In this document: positions 34,810-43,297 of the stretch, piece after piece
Layout of the letters: each line of letters opens with the position of its first letter
Numbering within the stretch: position 1 is the stretch's first letter
Source of the DNA: UBA4729 sp039931245
GTDB lineage: Bacteria; Patescibacteriota; Saccharimonadia; Saccharimonadales; UBA4665
Direction of reading: 5' to 3'
Assembly: GCA_039931245.1 (NCBI GenBank)
Contig: JBDTSH010000019.1
Location: 1-64,000, forward strand
DNA length: 64,000 nucleotides
Translations under genes and position numbers: made by a program
The notes under the pieces: generated by a model
Told to the model about the DNA's origin: nothing
The model's database searches: none
The model's input: only the letters and a program-made list of their open reading frames with translations

Positions 34810-36624
34810 TTAAGAGGCCGTGGGCGGCGGGGTCGGTCCGAAATTGAAAGGAATCGGTGGGGGCACTGGGGGGGGCGCGGTCGGATCAGTCACTGACGAA
34901 CTACTTGGTTGAATTGTGTGGGGCTCGGGCAGTACGACGTCCCCGTAGCCGGCTGTCGGGGGGGGCGGCGGGGCGACTCCTGGAACGGCCGGGATAACCT
35001 GTTGCAATACATCGGTGAATGCCGGGCTTGGTGGGGGCATTTGGTCAAAATTGACTGGGGTGTGTAGGGGGTCGCCGAGTGGTTGGGCGTTGAGGGCGAC
35101 GATTGGCTCGGGTAGCTCTGGTGAGGTATCACTGAGGGCCCGCATTACTTCGTCGCGCGCCGAAATAACTTCAGAATTCAGGTGGGGGCTATGTACTGCT
35201 TGCTCGATATCGGCCAACGTTTCCGAGTCATCGGGCAGTTGGAGACCGGGATCGGCCGGTTGGTCAACCGGACCTATCGGGGGCGGGCTGATTTCCGTAG
35301 CGACGGGGGTAACCGTCGGCTGAGGTGAACCATTGTTCAATGGGTCATCGTACGGGGGCACCCAGGCGGGCGGAGGCGGTGTGAAACCCGTCAACAACGG
35401 TGTCGGCTGAGGAGACGGTGGGGGTATGGTTTCGATGGGGGCCGCCGGTTCGCTGTCACGGCTGAGGAGCGGGGCCTCATTGACTTGCGGCAGCGAGAGC
35501 GGATCGGGGCTCGTTTCGGTTAATTCATATTCGGGACGGCTGTTGGCGGTAAGAGTGCCACCCATCAGCGGCGGGTCGACCACATATTGCGGGGCTGGCG
35601 TGACAAACGGCGCAGTATTGTCGGTGGGGTGGTCGTCGGGATCGCTCGGCTTCACGTCACCGATTAGGCTACTGGCCCCGTCATCAAGGACAGGTTCGGC
35701 GACTTGAGCCACCGGCTCAAAAGTTGGCGCAACCACGATATCGTCATTCATCTCTGGCTCCGGCAAAGTCTCAACGCCGTCCGATTCATGGGCAATTTCG
35801 AGTGTGCCGGGTTCTGGCTTCGGGGCAGCCGTAGGCTGCGCGGGGTCGGTTTCACCGTCGGCCAGACGAGGCTCTTCCACTGAAGGTTCGTCGAGCTTGC
35901 TCGCCACGAGCTGCTGGTTCGCACCGGCAGCCATAAGTGCCGCACTGACACTCATCGTTTGCGGAGTGGTTTTTTCATTACTGAAGCGATTAGTTTCGGC
36001 GACGATACCCGTCAGCAAGGCGGTGGCAATTTGGCCATCAATCAATTCCTTATTAAGCTTCACCGCGAGCTCATAGACGAGTTCGGACAAGCTACTGGCG
36101 GCCGGATCGGACCAATTGATGCTGCCGAGGCTTTCCCCGCTTTGGGTATTAATGCTGCTCACCACCGCGTCATGGAGGATACGGCCATGGCTCGTGATGG
36201 CCTCGTCGAAATCTTCCTGGCGTTGGACGCCGAGGGCGATGACGACATCAACATTAAAATCTCCCTGACTAAATTCCAGATCAGCTTGCGAGATAGAAGT
36301 ACGATACGGCGTGATAAAAATACGTACCATCTCATCTTCGACCTTGTAGCGGAGTTTATCAGCCTTGCTTTTATCAAGCGCGATGATAAAGTCACGCAGA
36401 GAATCGGTCGTTTTTTCGAGAGTACTTTCCGGATCCAAAAACTCCATCGTCGACGGGACTTCCCCGCTGAACACGGCCGTCGCGTGCTTACTGAACTTGT
36501 TGAGCAGTAAGGTCAAACCGACACAGGCCGACAATTGATCAACCGAGGGATTGCGACTAACCGTCACTAAAATATTAGCTGAGGAACGAAGTTTTTCGAC
36601 GAGCTGATTTTGAGCGCTGTCCAT
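34810..36624 (-). CDS. Degenerate DHH-family (NrnA-like) protein with long Pro-rich tail
   Basis: 604 residues. Residues 1-240 follow the DHH/NrnA phosphoesterase pattern: SSANILVTVSRNPSVDQLSACVGL, VVIALGV, SINWSDPAASSLSELVYEL, TGIVAETNRFSNEKTTP. The metal-binding residues are mostly changed: the H-x-x-P-D-x-D motif reads SRNPSVD, the DHH triplet reads LHDA, and the later TDTG aspartate is Glu. It is therefore probably not a nuclease. Residues 245-604 are a low-complexity region rich in Pro, Glu and Asp. A binding or scaffold role is possible. -10 TATAAA lies 4 nt before the ATG. Confidence 0.75.
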   Translation of the reverse strand: MDSAQNQLVEKLRSSANILVTVSRNPSVDQLSACVGLTLLLNKFSKHATAVFSGEVPSTMEFLDPESTLEKTTDSLRDFIIALDKSKADKLRYKVEDEMVRIFITPYRTSISQADLEFSQGDFNVDVVIALGVQRQEDFDEAITSHGRILHDAVVSSINTQSGESLGSINWSDPAASSLSELVYELAVKLNKELIDGQIATALLTGIVAETNRFSNEKTTPQTMSVSAALMAAGANQQLVASKLDEPSVEEPRLADGETDPAQPTAAPKPEPGTLEIAHESDGVETLPEPEMNDDIVVAPTFEPVAQVAEPVLDDGASSLIGDVKPSDPDDHPTDNTAPFVTPAPQYVVDPPLMGGTLTANSRPEYELTETSPDPLSLPQVNEAPLLSRDSEPAAPIETIPPPSPQPTPLLTGFTPPPPAWVPPYDDPLNNGSPQPTVTPVATEISPPPIGPVDQPADPGLQLPDDSETLADIEQAVHSPHLNSEVISARDEVMRALSDTSPELPEPIVALNAQPLGDPLHTPVNFDQMPPPSPAFTDVLQQVIPAVPGVAPPPPPTAGYGDVVLPEPHTIQPSSSSVTDPTAPPPVPPPIPFNFGPTPPPTAS

Positions 36625-36628
36625 AATA

Positions 36629-36634
36629 TTTATA
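36629..36634 (-). promoter_or_regulatory. -10 of DHH-like gene
   Basis: TATAAA, only 4 nt from the ATG at 36624; the exact hexamer register in this A/T-rich stretch is uncertain. Confidence 0.5.
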
Positions 36635-36781
36635 CTTTACTTTTTAGCTTTTTTGATTTTATGCCTTCTATAGCTCAGATTATCATAAAGCTTACGCCTT
36701 GTCTACAATATATAGGAAGTTAAGTACAGAGGAAAGCCGCCCAAATCCGACCCCCCAGATGATGTCGCGGGCTTGCCTTTC

Positions 36782-36810
36782 TTTACAAAGAATGCTTGCC
36801 TCTGTATAGT
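36782..36810 (+). promoter_or_regulatory. Promoter of rpsT
   Basis: TTTACA (36782-36787), 17-nt spacer, TATAGT (36805-36810). The predicted start near 36817 leaves a leader of about 37 nt that carries the AAAGGGA Shine-Dalgarno sequence. Confidence 0.75.
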
Positions 36811-36853
36811 TGAGATTCGAGTAGTAATTAAGCTTAAGCTAAAGGGAAATAGA

Positions 36854-37231
36854 ATGCCAATTATCAAATCAGCCAAAAAGCGCGTCAAGGTTTCGAACAA
36901 AGCCGCCGTCCGCAACAGCAAGACGAAACGGACGCTCAAAACAGCGCTCAAGAGTTTTCATGCAGCCGTAACCGGTAAGTCAAAAGACGCCGGCGACAAG
37001 CACGCCCGGGCCCAAAGCGCCGTCGACAAAGCCGTCAAAAAAGGCGTCATGCACAAAAACAAAGCCGCTCGCCTAAAGAAGCAAGCCGCCGTTAAAGCCA
37101 AGGCCGCCGGGGTTACTCCTACCGCCAAAGCTAAAAAGGCCGTCGCCAAAGTTGCCCCCAAGAAAGTTGTCGCTAAAAAGGCCGTCGCCAAAAAAGCGCC
37201 CGCCAAAAAGCCAGTTGCCAAGAAAAAGTAA
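36854..37231 (+). CDS. rpsT: Ribosomal protein bS20 with histone H1-like tail
   Basis: 125 residues. Residues 1-83 are bS20 (IIKSAKKRVKVSNKAAVRNSKTKRTLKTALKSF ... AVDKAVKKGVMHKNKAARLKK). The remaining 40 or so residues are a Lys/Ala/Pro/Val tail of the AKKAVAKKAPAKKPVAKKK type, like bacterial histone H1-like proteins; bS20 is usually 85-90 residues. The start is set by AAAGGGA and the family N-terminus MPIIKSAKKR. A terminator follows. Confidence 0.93.
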   Translation: MPIIKSAKKRVKVSNKAAVRNSKTKRTLKTALKSFHAAVTGKSKDAGDKHARAQSAVDKAVKKGVMHKNKAARLKKQAAVKAKAAGVTPTAKAKKAVAKVAPKKVVAKKAVAKKAPAKKPVAKKK

Positions 37232-37252
37232 GTAGCTGTACTCCCCACAAGT

Positions 37253-37276
37253 GCCGCCCTTCCGAGGGCGGCTTTT
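37253..37276 (+). terminator. Terminator after rpsT
   Basis: GCCGCCC / GGGCGGC stem with a 6-nt loop followed by TTTT, 21 nt after the rpsT stop; flanking CCCCA / TGGGG can lengthen the stem. Confidence 0.85.
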
Positions 37277-37292
37277 CGTTGGGGCGTTGTTT

Positions 37293-38213
37293 TTAAGCTG
37301 CCAATTTCAACAAATAGTGGCTCAGCGCTTCGTCGACGTCGATGGCCTCACGCTTCATCCTCATATCAATCAACAGTAAATCGGCGATCAGCGCTCTAAG
37401 TTTGGACAGCGTCAGCTTCCGGGCAATCCCCTGACTCTTGCTCACGACGTAGGGACTGAGTTTGGCCTCTTTGGCTATTGTTTCAGCCGAGCGCCCACTC
37501 GCCGCCTTGATAATCGCCAAAACGTGGAGCTGCCAAGCGATCATGGCAATAATCTGAGCCGGCTCGACCTTCAGGGCGCGCTGTTCGGCGTACAAATCAA
37601 ATGCCCGGGGCAAGTTTTTCGCAAACACCGCTTCGAGTAGCTGAAATATCGTGCTCTGGGGCGCGGCTTCAGTGAGTTCGTCGATGGTCTGCCGGCTGAT
37701 TGCCGGGGAGCGCAACAACAATTTGTCGAGTTCATTGGCCAAGGCTAACTGATTGGTCCCGACCCGTTCGACTAAATAGTTCGCGTCCTTAGTGCTCAGC
37801 GACCCGCCCCGATCGCTGGCCTGCCCGCCGAGCCAATGGGCCAGAGCGTACTGATCGAGTTCAGCGCACTCCTGATAGGCAGTTTTGGACTTTACATACT
37901 TATAGTAACTCGAGCGCTTATCAACCTTAGGTTCGACAATAATTACATCGGTCGTATCAGGAACACCCTCCAAAATGTGTGCAACATTTTCGGCAAATAA
38001 TTTATTGGCACTCGGGGCCCGGAGAATTACCATTTTTCGGCTCGCCAAAAATGGCAAGCTCGTAATTGCTTCCCGCAGTTTAGACAATTCGGCTTCCTGA
38101 CCATCAAGGCGTTCCAATGCCAAATCACCATGCTCCGCCACAAAAGCAGTTACCAATGAATCCAGCTCGTCCTGGACGAGAAAACTATTTGCTCCGGCAA
38201 TCGTTCTAATCAT
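37293..38213 (-). CDS. holA: DNA polymerase III delta subunit
   Basis: 306 residues from ATG at 38211-38213 (MIRTIAGANSFLVQDELDSL), preferred over a start ten codons upstream because a CATAAT -10 lies 9 nt before it. HolA pattern: SKLREAITSLPFLASRKMVIL, IIVEPKVDKRSSYYKYVKS, and C-terminal helices (NQLALANELDKLLL; ITRQTIDELTEAAPQSTIFQLLEAV-type region). It opens the sliding clamp in the clamp loader. Convergent with rpsT. Confidence 0.9.
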   Translation of the reverse strand: MIRTIAGANSFLVQDELDSLVTAFVAEHGDLALERLDGQEAELSKLREAITSLPFLASRKMVILRAPSANKLFAENVAHILEGVPDTTDVIIVEPKVDKRSSYYKYVKSKTAYQECAELDQYALAHWLGGQASDRGGSLSTKDANYLVERVGTNQLALANELDKLLLRSPAISRQTIDELTEAAPQSTIFQLLEAVFAKNLPRAFDLYAEQRALKVEPAQIIAMIAWQLHVLAIIKAASGRSAETIAKEAKLSPYVVSKSQGIARKLTLSKLRALIADLLLIDMRMKREAIDVDEALSHYLLKLAA

Positions 38214-38222
38214 GCTGGCTCT

Positions 38223-38228
38223 ATTATG
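38223..38228 (-). promoter_or_regulatory. -10 of holA
   Basis: CATAAT, 9 nt before the holA ATG at 38213. Confidence 0.55.
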
Positions 38229-38296
38229 CTGAAAACCGCCCATAATAGCGAGCCCGGTCGCGCGGACCTTAATTTCAGTTTTGACCCCTGGTATGG

Positions 38297-38302
38297 TACA
38301 AT
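38297..38302 (+). promoter_or_regulatory. Extended -10 of trehalose-phosphate synthase gene
   Basis: TGG TACAAT, 16 nt before the ATG at 38319. The TTGACC at 38281 is too close to serve as a normal -35. No Shine-Dalgarno sequence. Confidence 0.6.
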
Positions 38303-38318
38303 ATTGTTACATATTTTT

Positions 38319-40502
38319 ATGGCTCAAGTTGTTATTGTTTCAAACCGTCTCCCCGTAACTGTCAAGAAAATTGACGGTAAGTTAGTATACGAAGCGAGCA
38401 TGGGCGGCGTCGCCACCGGGCTAAGCTCGTACGTCAAAAACCGCAAAAACAAATGGATAGGTTGGCCGGGTATTCCGAGCGAAGAGCTGACCGAAGCCGA
38501 TAAGCACGCCGTGACACGTGAGCTGTCCAAGCGGAACTGTGTCCCTGTTTTCTTGGGACAAAAGGACTTAACCGATTTTTACAATGGCTATAGCAATAGC
38601 CTGCTGTGGCCTATCTTTCATAACTTACCGCTCGATGCCGAGATCCACAGCGAACGGTGGTGGAAAGCCTATCGTTCGGTTAACAAGACCTTTGCCCGCG
38701 CCGTATACGCGACCGCCCAAGCCGACAGTGTCATTTGGGTCCACGACTATCAACTCATGCTCCTCCCAGAAATGCTCAAGGCCGAGCTACCCCATAACTC
38801 CATCGGCTTTTTCCTGCATATACCGTTTCCAACGGCCCGTTCTTTTGCCAAATTAAGCGACGGTGCGAGCCTGATCAAAGGTCTGCTGGGGGCCGACTTA
38901 ATCGGTTTTCACACCAAAAATTACGTAAAGAACTTTTTAAGCACCGCTGATTCGCTCGATCTCGGCGAACCGGGTGATGGCCAGCTCATCGTCCTCGACC
39001 GGGCCATCCGGGTCGTCGATTTTCCAATGGGGATCGATTATGAGAAGTATGCGAGTGCCCGCGATTTGCCAGCTGTCAAAAAATCCGTCAAATTACTCAA
39101 GCGAAAATACAAAGGCAAACGAGTGATCGCGGCCGTTGACCGGCTCGATATTAGTAAAGGTTTTATCGAACGACTCAAAGCTTACCGCGATTTTTTGGCT
39201 GCGAATCCCAAGCTACTCGGAAAAGTTATTTTTGTATTAGTCGGCGCACCATCACGAGGTGAGATTGCCGCGTATCAAAAGCTTTCGGTCCGCGTCGAGG
39301 CCATGGTGACGGCTATTAATGACGAATTCTCGACCGTTAAGTGGCAGCCCGTCGAGTACGTCAACCGCGCTATCCCTTTCGAAGATGTGAGCGCGCTTTT
39401 CCAGGTGGCCGACATCGCCTTTATCGCTCCCCTTCGCGACGGTATGAATCTGGTCGCAAAAGAATTCATCGCCAGTAATCGCAAAAATGGCATACTCATT
39501 TTGAGCGAAACGGCCGGGGCCGCCCAAGAGCTGCAAGATGCCCTGCTCGTCAATCATAAAAAGCCGGCCAGTTTGGTCGCAGCCCTCGAGCAGGCTATGG
39601 GCATGCGTAAGCGCGAAGCCGGCGGGCGCTATGGCCGCATGCAGAAACACTTATCGGCTAATACCGTCCACACCTGGGCGGGTGATTTTATGAAGACCTT
39701 ACAAAAACCCCTTGTCATGACGCCCCGCTTACTAACGCATACCCTGACACCGAAGCACCAAGACAAAATAATCAAACAGTACGAGCGCGCCCGCAAACGC
39801 CTGCTCCTCCTCGATTACGATGGCAGCCTGGTCCCCTTTGTCGGGCATTATATTGAGTCCAAACCGCCCCAATCCCTCCAAAACTTGCTGCATAAACTGT
39901 CGGCTGAGAATAAAAATGATGTCGTGCTGATCAGTGGCCGTTCGGCGGCGGGCTTGGACCAGCGCTTCGCAGGTCTGCACCTCAATTTAGTCGCCGAACA
40001 CGGCGCCATGACCAAACGGGCCGGGAGTAAAAACTGGCACACATTGACCCGCGCGGAAAGCCGCTGGAAGCAGAAAATTCTACCGATATTGTATAAATAT
40101 ACCGCCATGACACCACGGGCCATCGTCGAAGAAAAGCCCCATTCACTTGTTTGGCACTATCGGCAGTCGCCCCCCTATTATGCCCAAAAATACGCAGTTG
40201 TCTTGAAGCGAGTGTTAAAACCCTTATTGAAAACCTATGGTCTCGCGATCTTTCAGGGCAGCAAAATTATGGAAATCAAAAATCCCTCAATTAACAAGGG
40301 ATCGGCCTTGCAACCCTGGCTCAAGAATAAGTATGATTTTATATTAGTCGTCGGCGATGACAACACCGACGAGGACATGTTCGTGACCGTCCCGGCGTCA
40401 GCTAATAGTATTAAAATCGGTCGGGGTACAACTGCAGCCAAGTACCGCTTAGCCGATTCGAAGCAGGCCGTTAAACTTTTGCAGCGCTTGTCGTCACACT
40501 AG
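38319..40502 (+). CDS. Bifunctional trehalose-6-phosphate synthase/phosphatase
   Basis: 727 residues from ATG at 38319 (MAQVVIVSNRLPVTV, the family start). Residues 1-470 are a GT20 synthase: GGVATGLSSYV, IWVHDYQLMLLPEML, IGFFLHIPFPTARSF, LIGFHTKNYVKNF, RLDISKGFIERL, LRDGMNLVAKEFIAS. Residues about 500-727 are a HAD phosphatase: LLLLDYDGSLVPFVG (DxDGT-like), LISGRSA and VVGDDNTDEDMF. It joins UDP- or ADP-glucose to glucose-6-phosphate and then removes the phosphate, giving trehalose for osmotic or drying stress. Its end overlaps mutM by 32 nt on the other strand. Confidence 0.94.
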   Translation: MAQVVIVSNRLPVTVKKIDGKLVYEASMGGVATGLSSYVKNRKNKWIGWPGIPSEELTEADKHAVTRELSKRNCVPVFLGQKDLTDFYNGYSNSLLWPIFHNLPLDAEIHSERWWKAYRSVNKTFARAVYATAQADSVIWVHDYQLMLLPEMLKAELPHNSIGFFLHIPFPTARSFAKLSDGASLIKGLLGADLIGFHTKNYVKNFLSTADSLDLGEPGDGQLIVLDRAIRVVDFPMGIDYEKYASARDLPAVKKSVKLLKRKYKGKRVIAAVDRLDISKGFIERLKAYRDFLAANPKLLGKVIFVLVGAPSRGEIAAYQKLSVRVEAMVTAINDEFSTVKWQPVEYVNRAIPFEDVSALFQVADIAFIAPLRDGMNLVAKEFIASNRKNGILILSETAGAAQELQDALLVNHKKPASLVAALEQAMGMRKREAGGRYGRMQKHLSANTVHTWAGDFMKTLQKPLVMTPRLLTHTLTPKHQDKIIKQYERARKRLLLLDYDGSLVPFVGHYIESKPPQSLQNLLHKLSAENKNDVVLISGRSAAGLDQRFAGLHLNLVAEHGAMTKRAGSKNWHTLTRAESRWKQKILPILYKYTAMTPRAIVEEKPHSLVWHYRQSPPYYAQKYAVVLKRVLKPLLKTYGLAIFQGSKIMEIKNPSINKGSALQPWLKNKYDFILVVGDDNTDEDMFVTVPASANSIKIGRGTTAAKYRLADSKQAVKLLQRLSSH

Positions 40503-41376
40503 ACGGCGGGGTTTTTTGACAATGCGGACAGGTATGCGTCCCGCGCCCGGCGACTCGGCTCTTGATGATTGGCGTCCCGCAACGTGGGCACGCTTGGTCT
40601 TCCCGGCGAAAGACATTAGCAAATTTGAGGTAACTGCCCCGCCGCCCCTCGGCATCGACGTAGTTTCTATCACTTGAGCCACCTTGATCGATACTCAATT
40701 GCAAGACTGCTCGAATGCAATCGTAGAGGTCTTTAATCTTGTTATCAGCTACATCAGCTACTCTGCTAGCAGGATGAATTTTCGCCCCCCACAAACTTTC
40801 GTCGGCATAGATGTTACCGATGCCTGCCACGACCGTCTGGTCCAACAGCGCGGCCTTGATACTGGTGTTTTTGCGGCGCAGTAGTTGGTCGCGGAAGACG
40901 CGTGGGGTAAAGTTAGGCCCGAGCGGCTCGGGCCCAATCTTTTTGATAAAGTCGACGTTCATAACTTCGGCCGTTGGCAGCAAACGCATCCAGCCAAACT
41001 TGCGCTGATCATTAAAATAAAGCACGCTCCCGTCACTGAACTCAACGGTAACGCGCGTTGACTTATCGGGAAGCTCGCCAATCAGCGAATCATTGGGGTG
41101 CCCGGCACCAAAATGAACGCCGTGGCCGCGAAACACTAACTGTCCCGTCATTTTAAGATGTGTGACGAGCGTGTAGTCCGTCGATAATTTTATCAACAAC
41201 ATCTTCCCTCGGCGAGAAACCGGCCCCACCGCTGACCCGACCAAAAAGGCCTGCACGTCGCGCGGAGCATTCGGGAAGCTCTTTGGGTTATCGCTATTCA
41301 CACTCGCGACAATCCGGCCCGGCAACAAGCGCTGCAGGCCAACTGCGACCGTCTCAACCTCAGGTAACTCTGGCAT
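40471..41376 (-). CDS. mutM: Formamidopyrimidine-DNA glycosylase (Fpg/MutM)
   Basis: 301 residues. PELPEVETV start (Pro after Met is the catalytic residue, then Glu), THLKMTGQLVF, and ALLDQTVVAGIGNIYADESLWGAKIHP (H2TH). Near the C-terminus an intact zinc finger reads CPRCGTPIIKSRVAGRGTHTCPHC, followed by about 15 extra residues. It removes 8-oxoguanine and formamidopyrimidines. The zinc ligands are kept, unlike in DnaG and PilB of this window. Leaderless promoter. Confidence 0.96.
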   Translation of the reverse strand: MPELPEVETVAVGLQRLLPGRIVASVNSDNPKSFPNAPRDVQAFLVGSAVGPVSRRGKMLLIKLSTDYTLVTHLKMTGQLVFRGHGVHFGAGHPNDSLIGELPDKSTRVTVEFSDGSVLYFNDQRKFGWMRLLPTAEVMNVDFIKKIGPEPLGPNFTPRVFRDQLLRRKNTSIKAALLDQTVVAGIGNIYADESLWGAKIHPASRVADVADNKIKDLYDCIRAVLQLSIDQGGSSDRNYVDAEGRRGSYLKFANVFRREDQACPRCGTPIIKSRVAGRGTHTCPHCQKTPPSSVTTSAAKV

Positions 41377-41382
41377 ATACGT

Positions 41383-41388
41383 ATTGTA
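41383..41388 (-). promoter_or_regulatory. Extended -10 of mutM (leaderless)
   Basis: TGC TACAAT, 6 nt before the mutM ATG at 41376. Confidence 0.75.
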
Positions 41389-41467
41389 GCAGCCACGGAG
41401 AGGCCGGCGAGGGGTGGGGGTCGACTAAAATAGCCATTACTCCTATACAGGTCGGCTGCTGCTGCTG

Positions 41468-41473
41468 TACCAT
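41468..41473 (+). promoter_or_regulatory. -10 of the 79-residue gene
   Basis: TACCAT, 7 nt before the ATG at 41481; weak hexamer. Confidence 0.4.
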
Positions 41474-41480
41474 TAGGTCT

Positions 41481-41720
41481 ATGGCCGATTCATTATTCAA
41501 CATCCTCACTGGCAAAAATTTCGATGTGCCCCCGGAAGTTGCGAGTATCAAGAAGTACGTCCACGATAACTACCAATGCGATGTGGCGGTCATGGTCCGC
41601 GAGAAAGATATCGTCGTCACCACGGCCAGCTCGGCCCTCGCCAACACGCTCCGACTGTGTAGCCCCGATATGAAACGGCGCTGTCAGTTGGAAAAACGCT
41701 TAGTGTTTCGAATAGGCTAG
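41481..41720 (+). CDS. Small DUF721/DciA-like protein
   Basis: 79 residues: LFNILTGKNFDVPPEVASIKKYVHDNYQCDVAVMVREKDIVVTTASSALANTLRL...QLEKRLVFRIG. The KH-like pattern (helix, beta strand with VVTTASSALANTLR, closing LxFRIG) resembles the DUF721/DciA group, whose members help load the replicative helicase, though it is short. Upstream in-frame codons overlap mutM antisense and were rejected. Divergent from mutM. Confidence 0.6.
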   Translation: MADSLFNILTGKNFDVPPEVASIKKYVHDNYQCDVAVMVREKDIVVTTASSALANTLRLCSPDMKRRCQLEKRLVFRIG

Positions 41721-41809
41721 CCCGGGGAGTGTCCGGCGCCGAATCTACTGGGCCACCCCCGCGCCCCAAGACAATTGTCCCCTGCCTGACGTCAGTCGGC
41801 CCGACTTAA

Positions 41810-42373
41810 TTAGTGTTGGGTATTTAGAAATTGACTAGAAATTAAATTATAATCCGGTACTTGCGCCTGGAACAGCGTCAGTGACAAGCTGAGCGCTCCG
41901 AGATAGGTGGATGGTTTGCCGCAGCTGGTCGCCCACGAGCGGATAAGCTTCTTGCCATCTTGCATAAATTCAAAGACGTAGCGGTTACCAAGAGGACAAT
42001 AGCCGGTTTCGTTCTTCAGGGTCGGGTCAGGATTGTTTTTCGTAAAACCGGCGAGGTGGAGAGCGCTCAAGAAATTATAATAGCCCGCTTCAGTATTGGC
42101 GTACGTTTGTTGCGAAGTCACACTGTTGTTATAGCCACTTATCGTCTCGATGACGACATTATTTTGCCCGACGGTAATCTGTATTTGTTTATGATCCTGG
42201 GCGGCGTTAATCGGGCCATCATTCGTCAACCGGGCGACGGCACTGGTCGTCGAATAACTTTGGAGGGTTTTCGTGGTCTGAGGGGCCGGGCCCTTGCCGC
42301 CATGTTGCACGATAATAACGATCAGCAGAATGAGTAGTCCGATGGTAAGCAGGAGTCCGATAAGATAGCGCAT
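41810..42373 (-). CDS. Membrane-anchored extracytoplasmic protein
   Basis: 187 residues: an N-terminal anchor (YLIGLLLTIGLLILLIVIIV), a Thr/Ser/Gln-rich linker, then a compact domain with two cysteines (ETGYCPLGNRYVFEF and WATSCGKPSTY) likely forming a disulfide. No lipobox. The layout resembles other small surface proteins of this genome. Function unknown. Confidence 0.75.
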   Translation of the reverse strand: MRYLIGLLLTIGLLILLIVIIVQHGGKGPAPQTTKTLQSYSTTSAVARLTNDGPINAAQDHKQIQITVGQNNVVIETISGYNNSVTSQQTYANTEAGYYNFLSALHLAGFTKNNPDPTLKNETGYCPLGNRYVFEFMQDGKKLIRSWATSCGKPSTYLGALSLSLTLFQAQVPDYNLISSQFLNTQH

Positions 42374-42491
42374 GGGAACCTCTTAAAGTAGTAATACTAT
42401 GTATATAGTAGCACTATTCTGCATTTTCTGCAAGTTTTAGGGTTATGCACCGCTCCCCTATGAAAGATTCATTTCTGTGCGCCAAGCGTGA

Positions 42492-42497
42492 CATAAT
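42492..42497 (+). promoter_or_regulatory. -10 (leaderless) of the four-TM protein gene
   Basis: CATAAT, 6 nt before the ATG at 42504. Confidence 0.6.
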
Positions 42498-42503
42498 GAA
42501 AAG

Positions 42504-42956
42504 ATGAAATTAAAATACGAGACCGCCGTCGCGACCTTGGTTCAATTTGTCCTCCTGACGTTTTTAAATATCGCCACCGGGCTGAGTTCGGTCGTCAGCG
42601 AATGCCACAAAGATAGCACCAACTGCGTGAGCAACTTGCTGGTGTCGCTCATCTTTTTCTTGCTGATATCGCTCTGGTTCGGTTTTATCTGGATACTCGG
42701 CTTTGCCGCCCAAGACCGCCGCAGCAAACGCCTAGCCCGCGTATTGATCGCGGCTGAAGTCTTCATCGCCCTTATCGCCGTCTTCAATGCCAAGCACCAT
42801 ACGAACGTCCTCGGTCTGATAACGAGCCTCATTGATCTAGCGCTCGCCCTCTGGGTCATTACGCTCGCCTACCGCCTCAGCCGAGCCGACGGTGGCCGGA
42901 TTATGTCAAAGCCCCGAACCCGCCAACGCCGACACTCGATCACGCCGAAGCTATGA
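42504..42956 (+). CDS. Four-helix membrane protein, unknown function
   Basis: 150 residues with about four membrane helices (TLVQFVLLTFLNIATGL, LLVSLIFFLLISLWFGFIWILGF, VLIAAEVFIALIAVF, LGLITSLIDLALALWVITLAY) and a basic tail (KPRTRQRRHSITPKL). Two cysteines lie in the first external loop (SECHKDSTNC). No family recognised. Its 3' end overlaps the small gene at 42951 on the other strand by 6 nt. Confidence 0.75.
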   Translation: MKLKYETAVATLVQFVLLTFLNIATGLSSVVSECHKDSTNCVSNLLVSLIFFLLISLWFGFIWILGFAAQDRRSKRLARVLIAAEVFIALIAVFNAKHHTNVLGLITSLIDLALALWVITLAYRLSRADGGRIMSKPRTRQRRHSITPKL

Positions 42957-43154
42957 GTCTCGTCCGCCGGCACCGGGAGGGAGAAAAACAGTGGGGATGA
43001 TTAATTTTCCGGCAAACCCCGGCAGGCCTCGTTGCTGGCGTTCGTCTTCCGCCGTGAGGAAACTTCCGCCTAAATTGGCATGCATCTCGAGCTCATCGAT
43101 ACCCATTTTGACGTAGTCGCCCCCGTCGCCATTGGCTATTAATTCTGCTGTCAT
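42951..43154 (-). CDS. Small acidic protein
   Basis: 67 residues from ATG at 43152-43154: TAELIANGDGGDYVKMGIDELEMHANLGGSF.. then GLPGFAGKLIIPTVFLPP. It has natural codon use, a GGGGG Shine-Dalgarno sequence 4-8 nt upstream and TATAAC at 43169-43174, which makes it more than a chance frame. No family recognised. Confidence 0.5.
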   Translation of the reverse strand: MTAELIANGDGGDYVKMGIDELEMHANLGGSFLTAEDERQQRGLPGFAGKLIIPTVFLPPGAGGRDS

Positions 43155-43297
43155 GCCGACCCCCAATAGTTATATTAGCCGAAACGTCTGGCCCGCTCCC
43201 CTCCCGATGAGCCGAACAAAACCCTTAACACCATAGTGACAGCCTACGCTTAAGCCGTCAGTGAAAAACCTCACGCCCGCGGCTATTCAACCACCTT
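43155..43297. other. Intergenic remainder
   Basis: Apart from TATAAC at 43169-43174 (probable -10 for the minus-strand gene) I see no gene, repeat or clear hairpin here. Confidence 0.4.

Noticed and set aside
36703..36951. 82-codon minus-strand frame over the rpsT promoter
   Set aside because: Overlaps the rpsT promoter and start antisense; hydrophobic only because it mirrors Lys codons.
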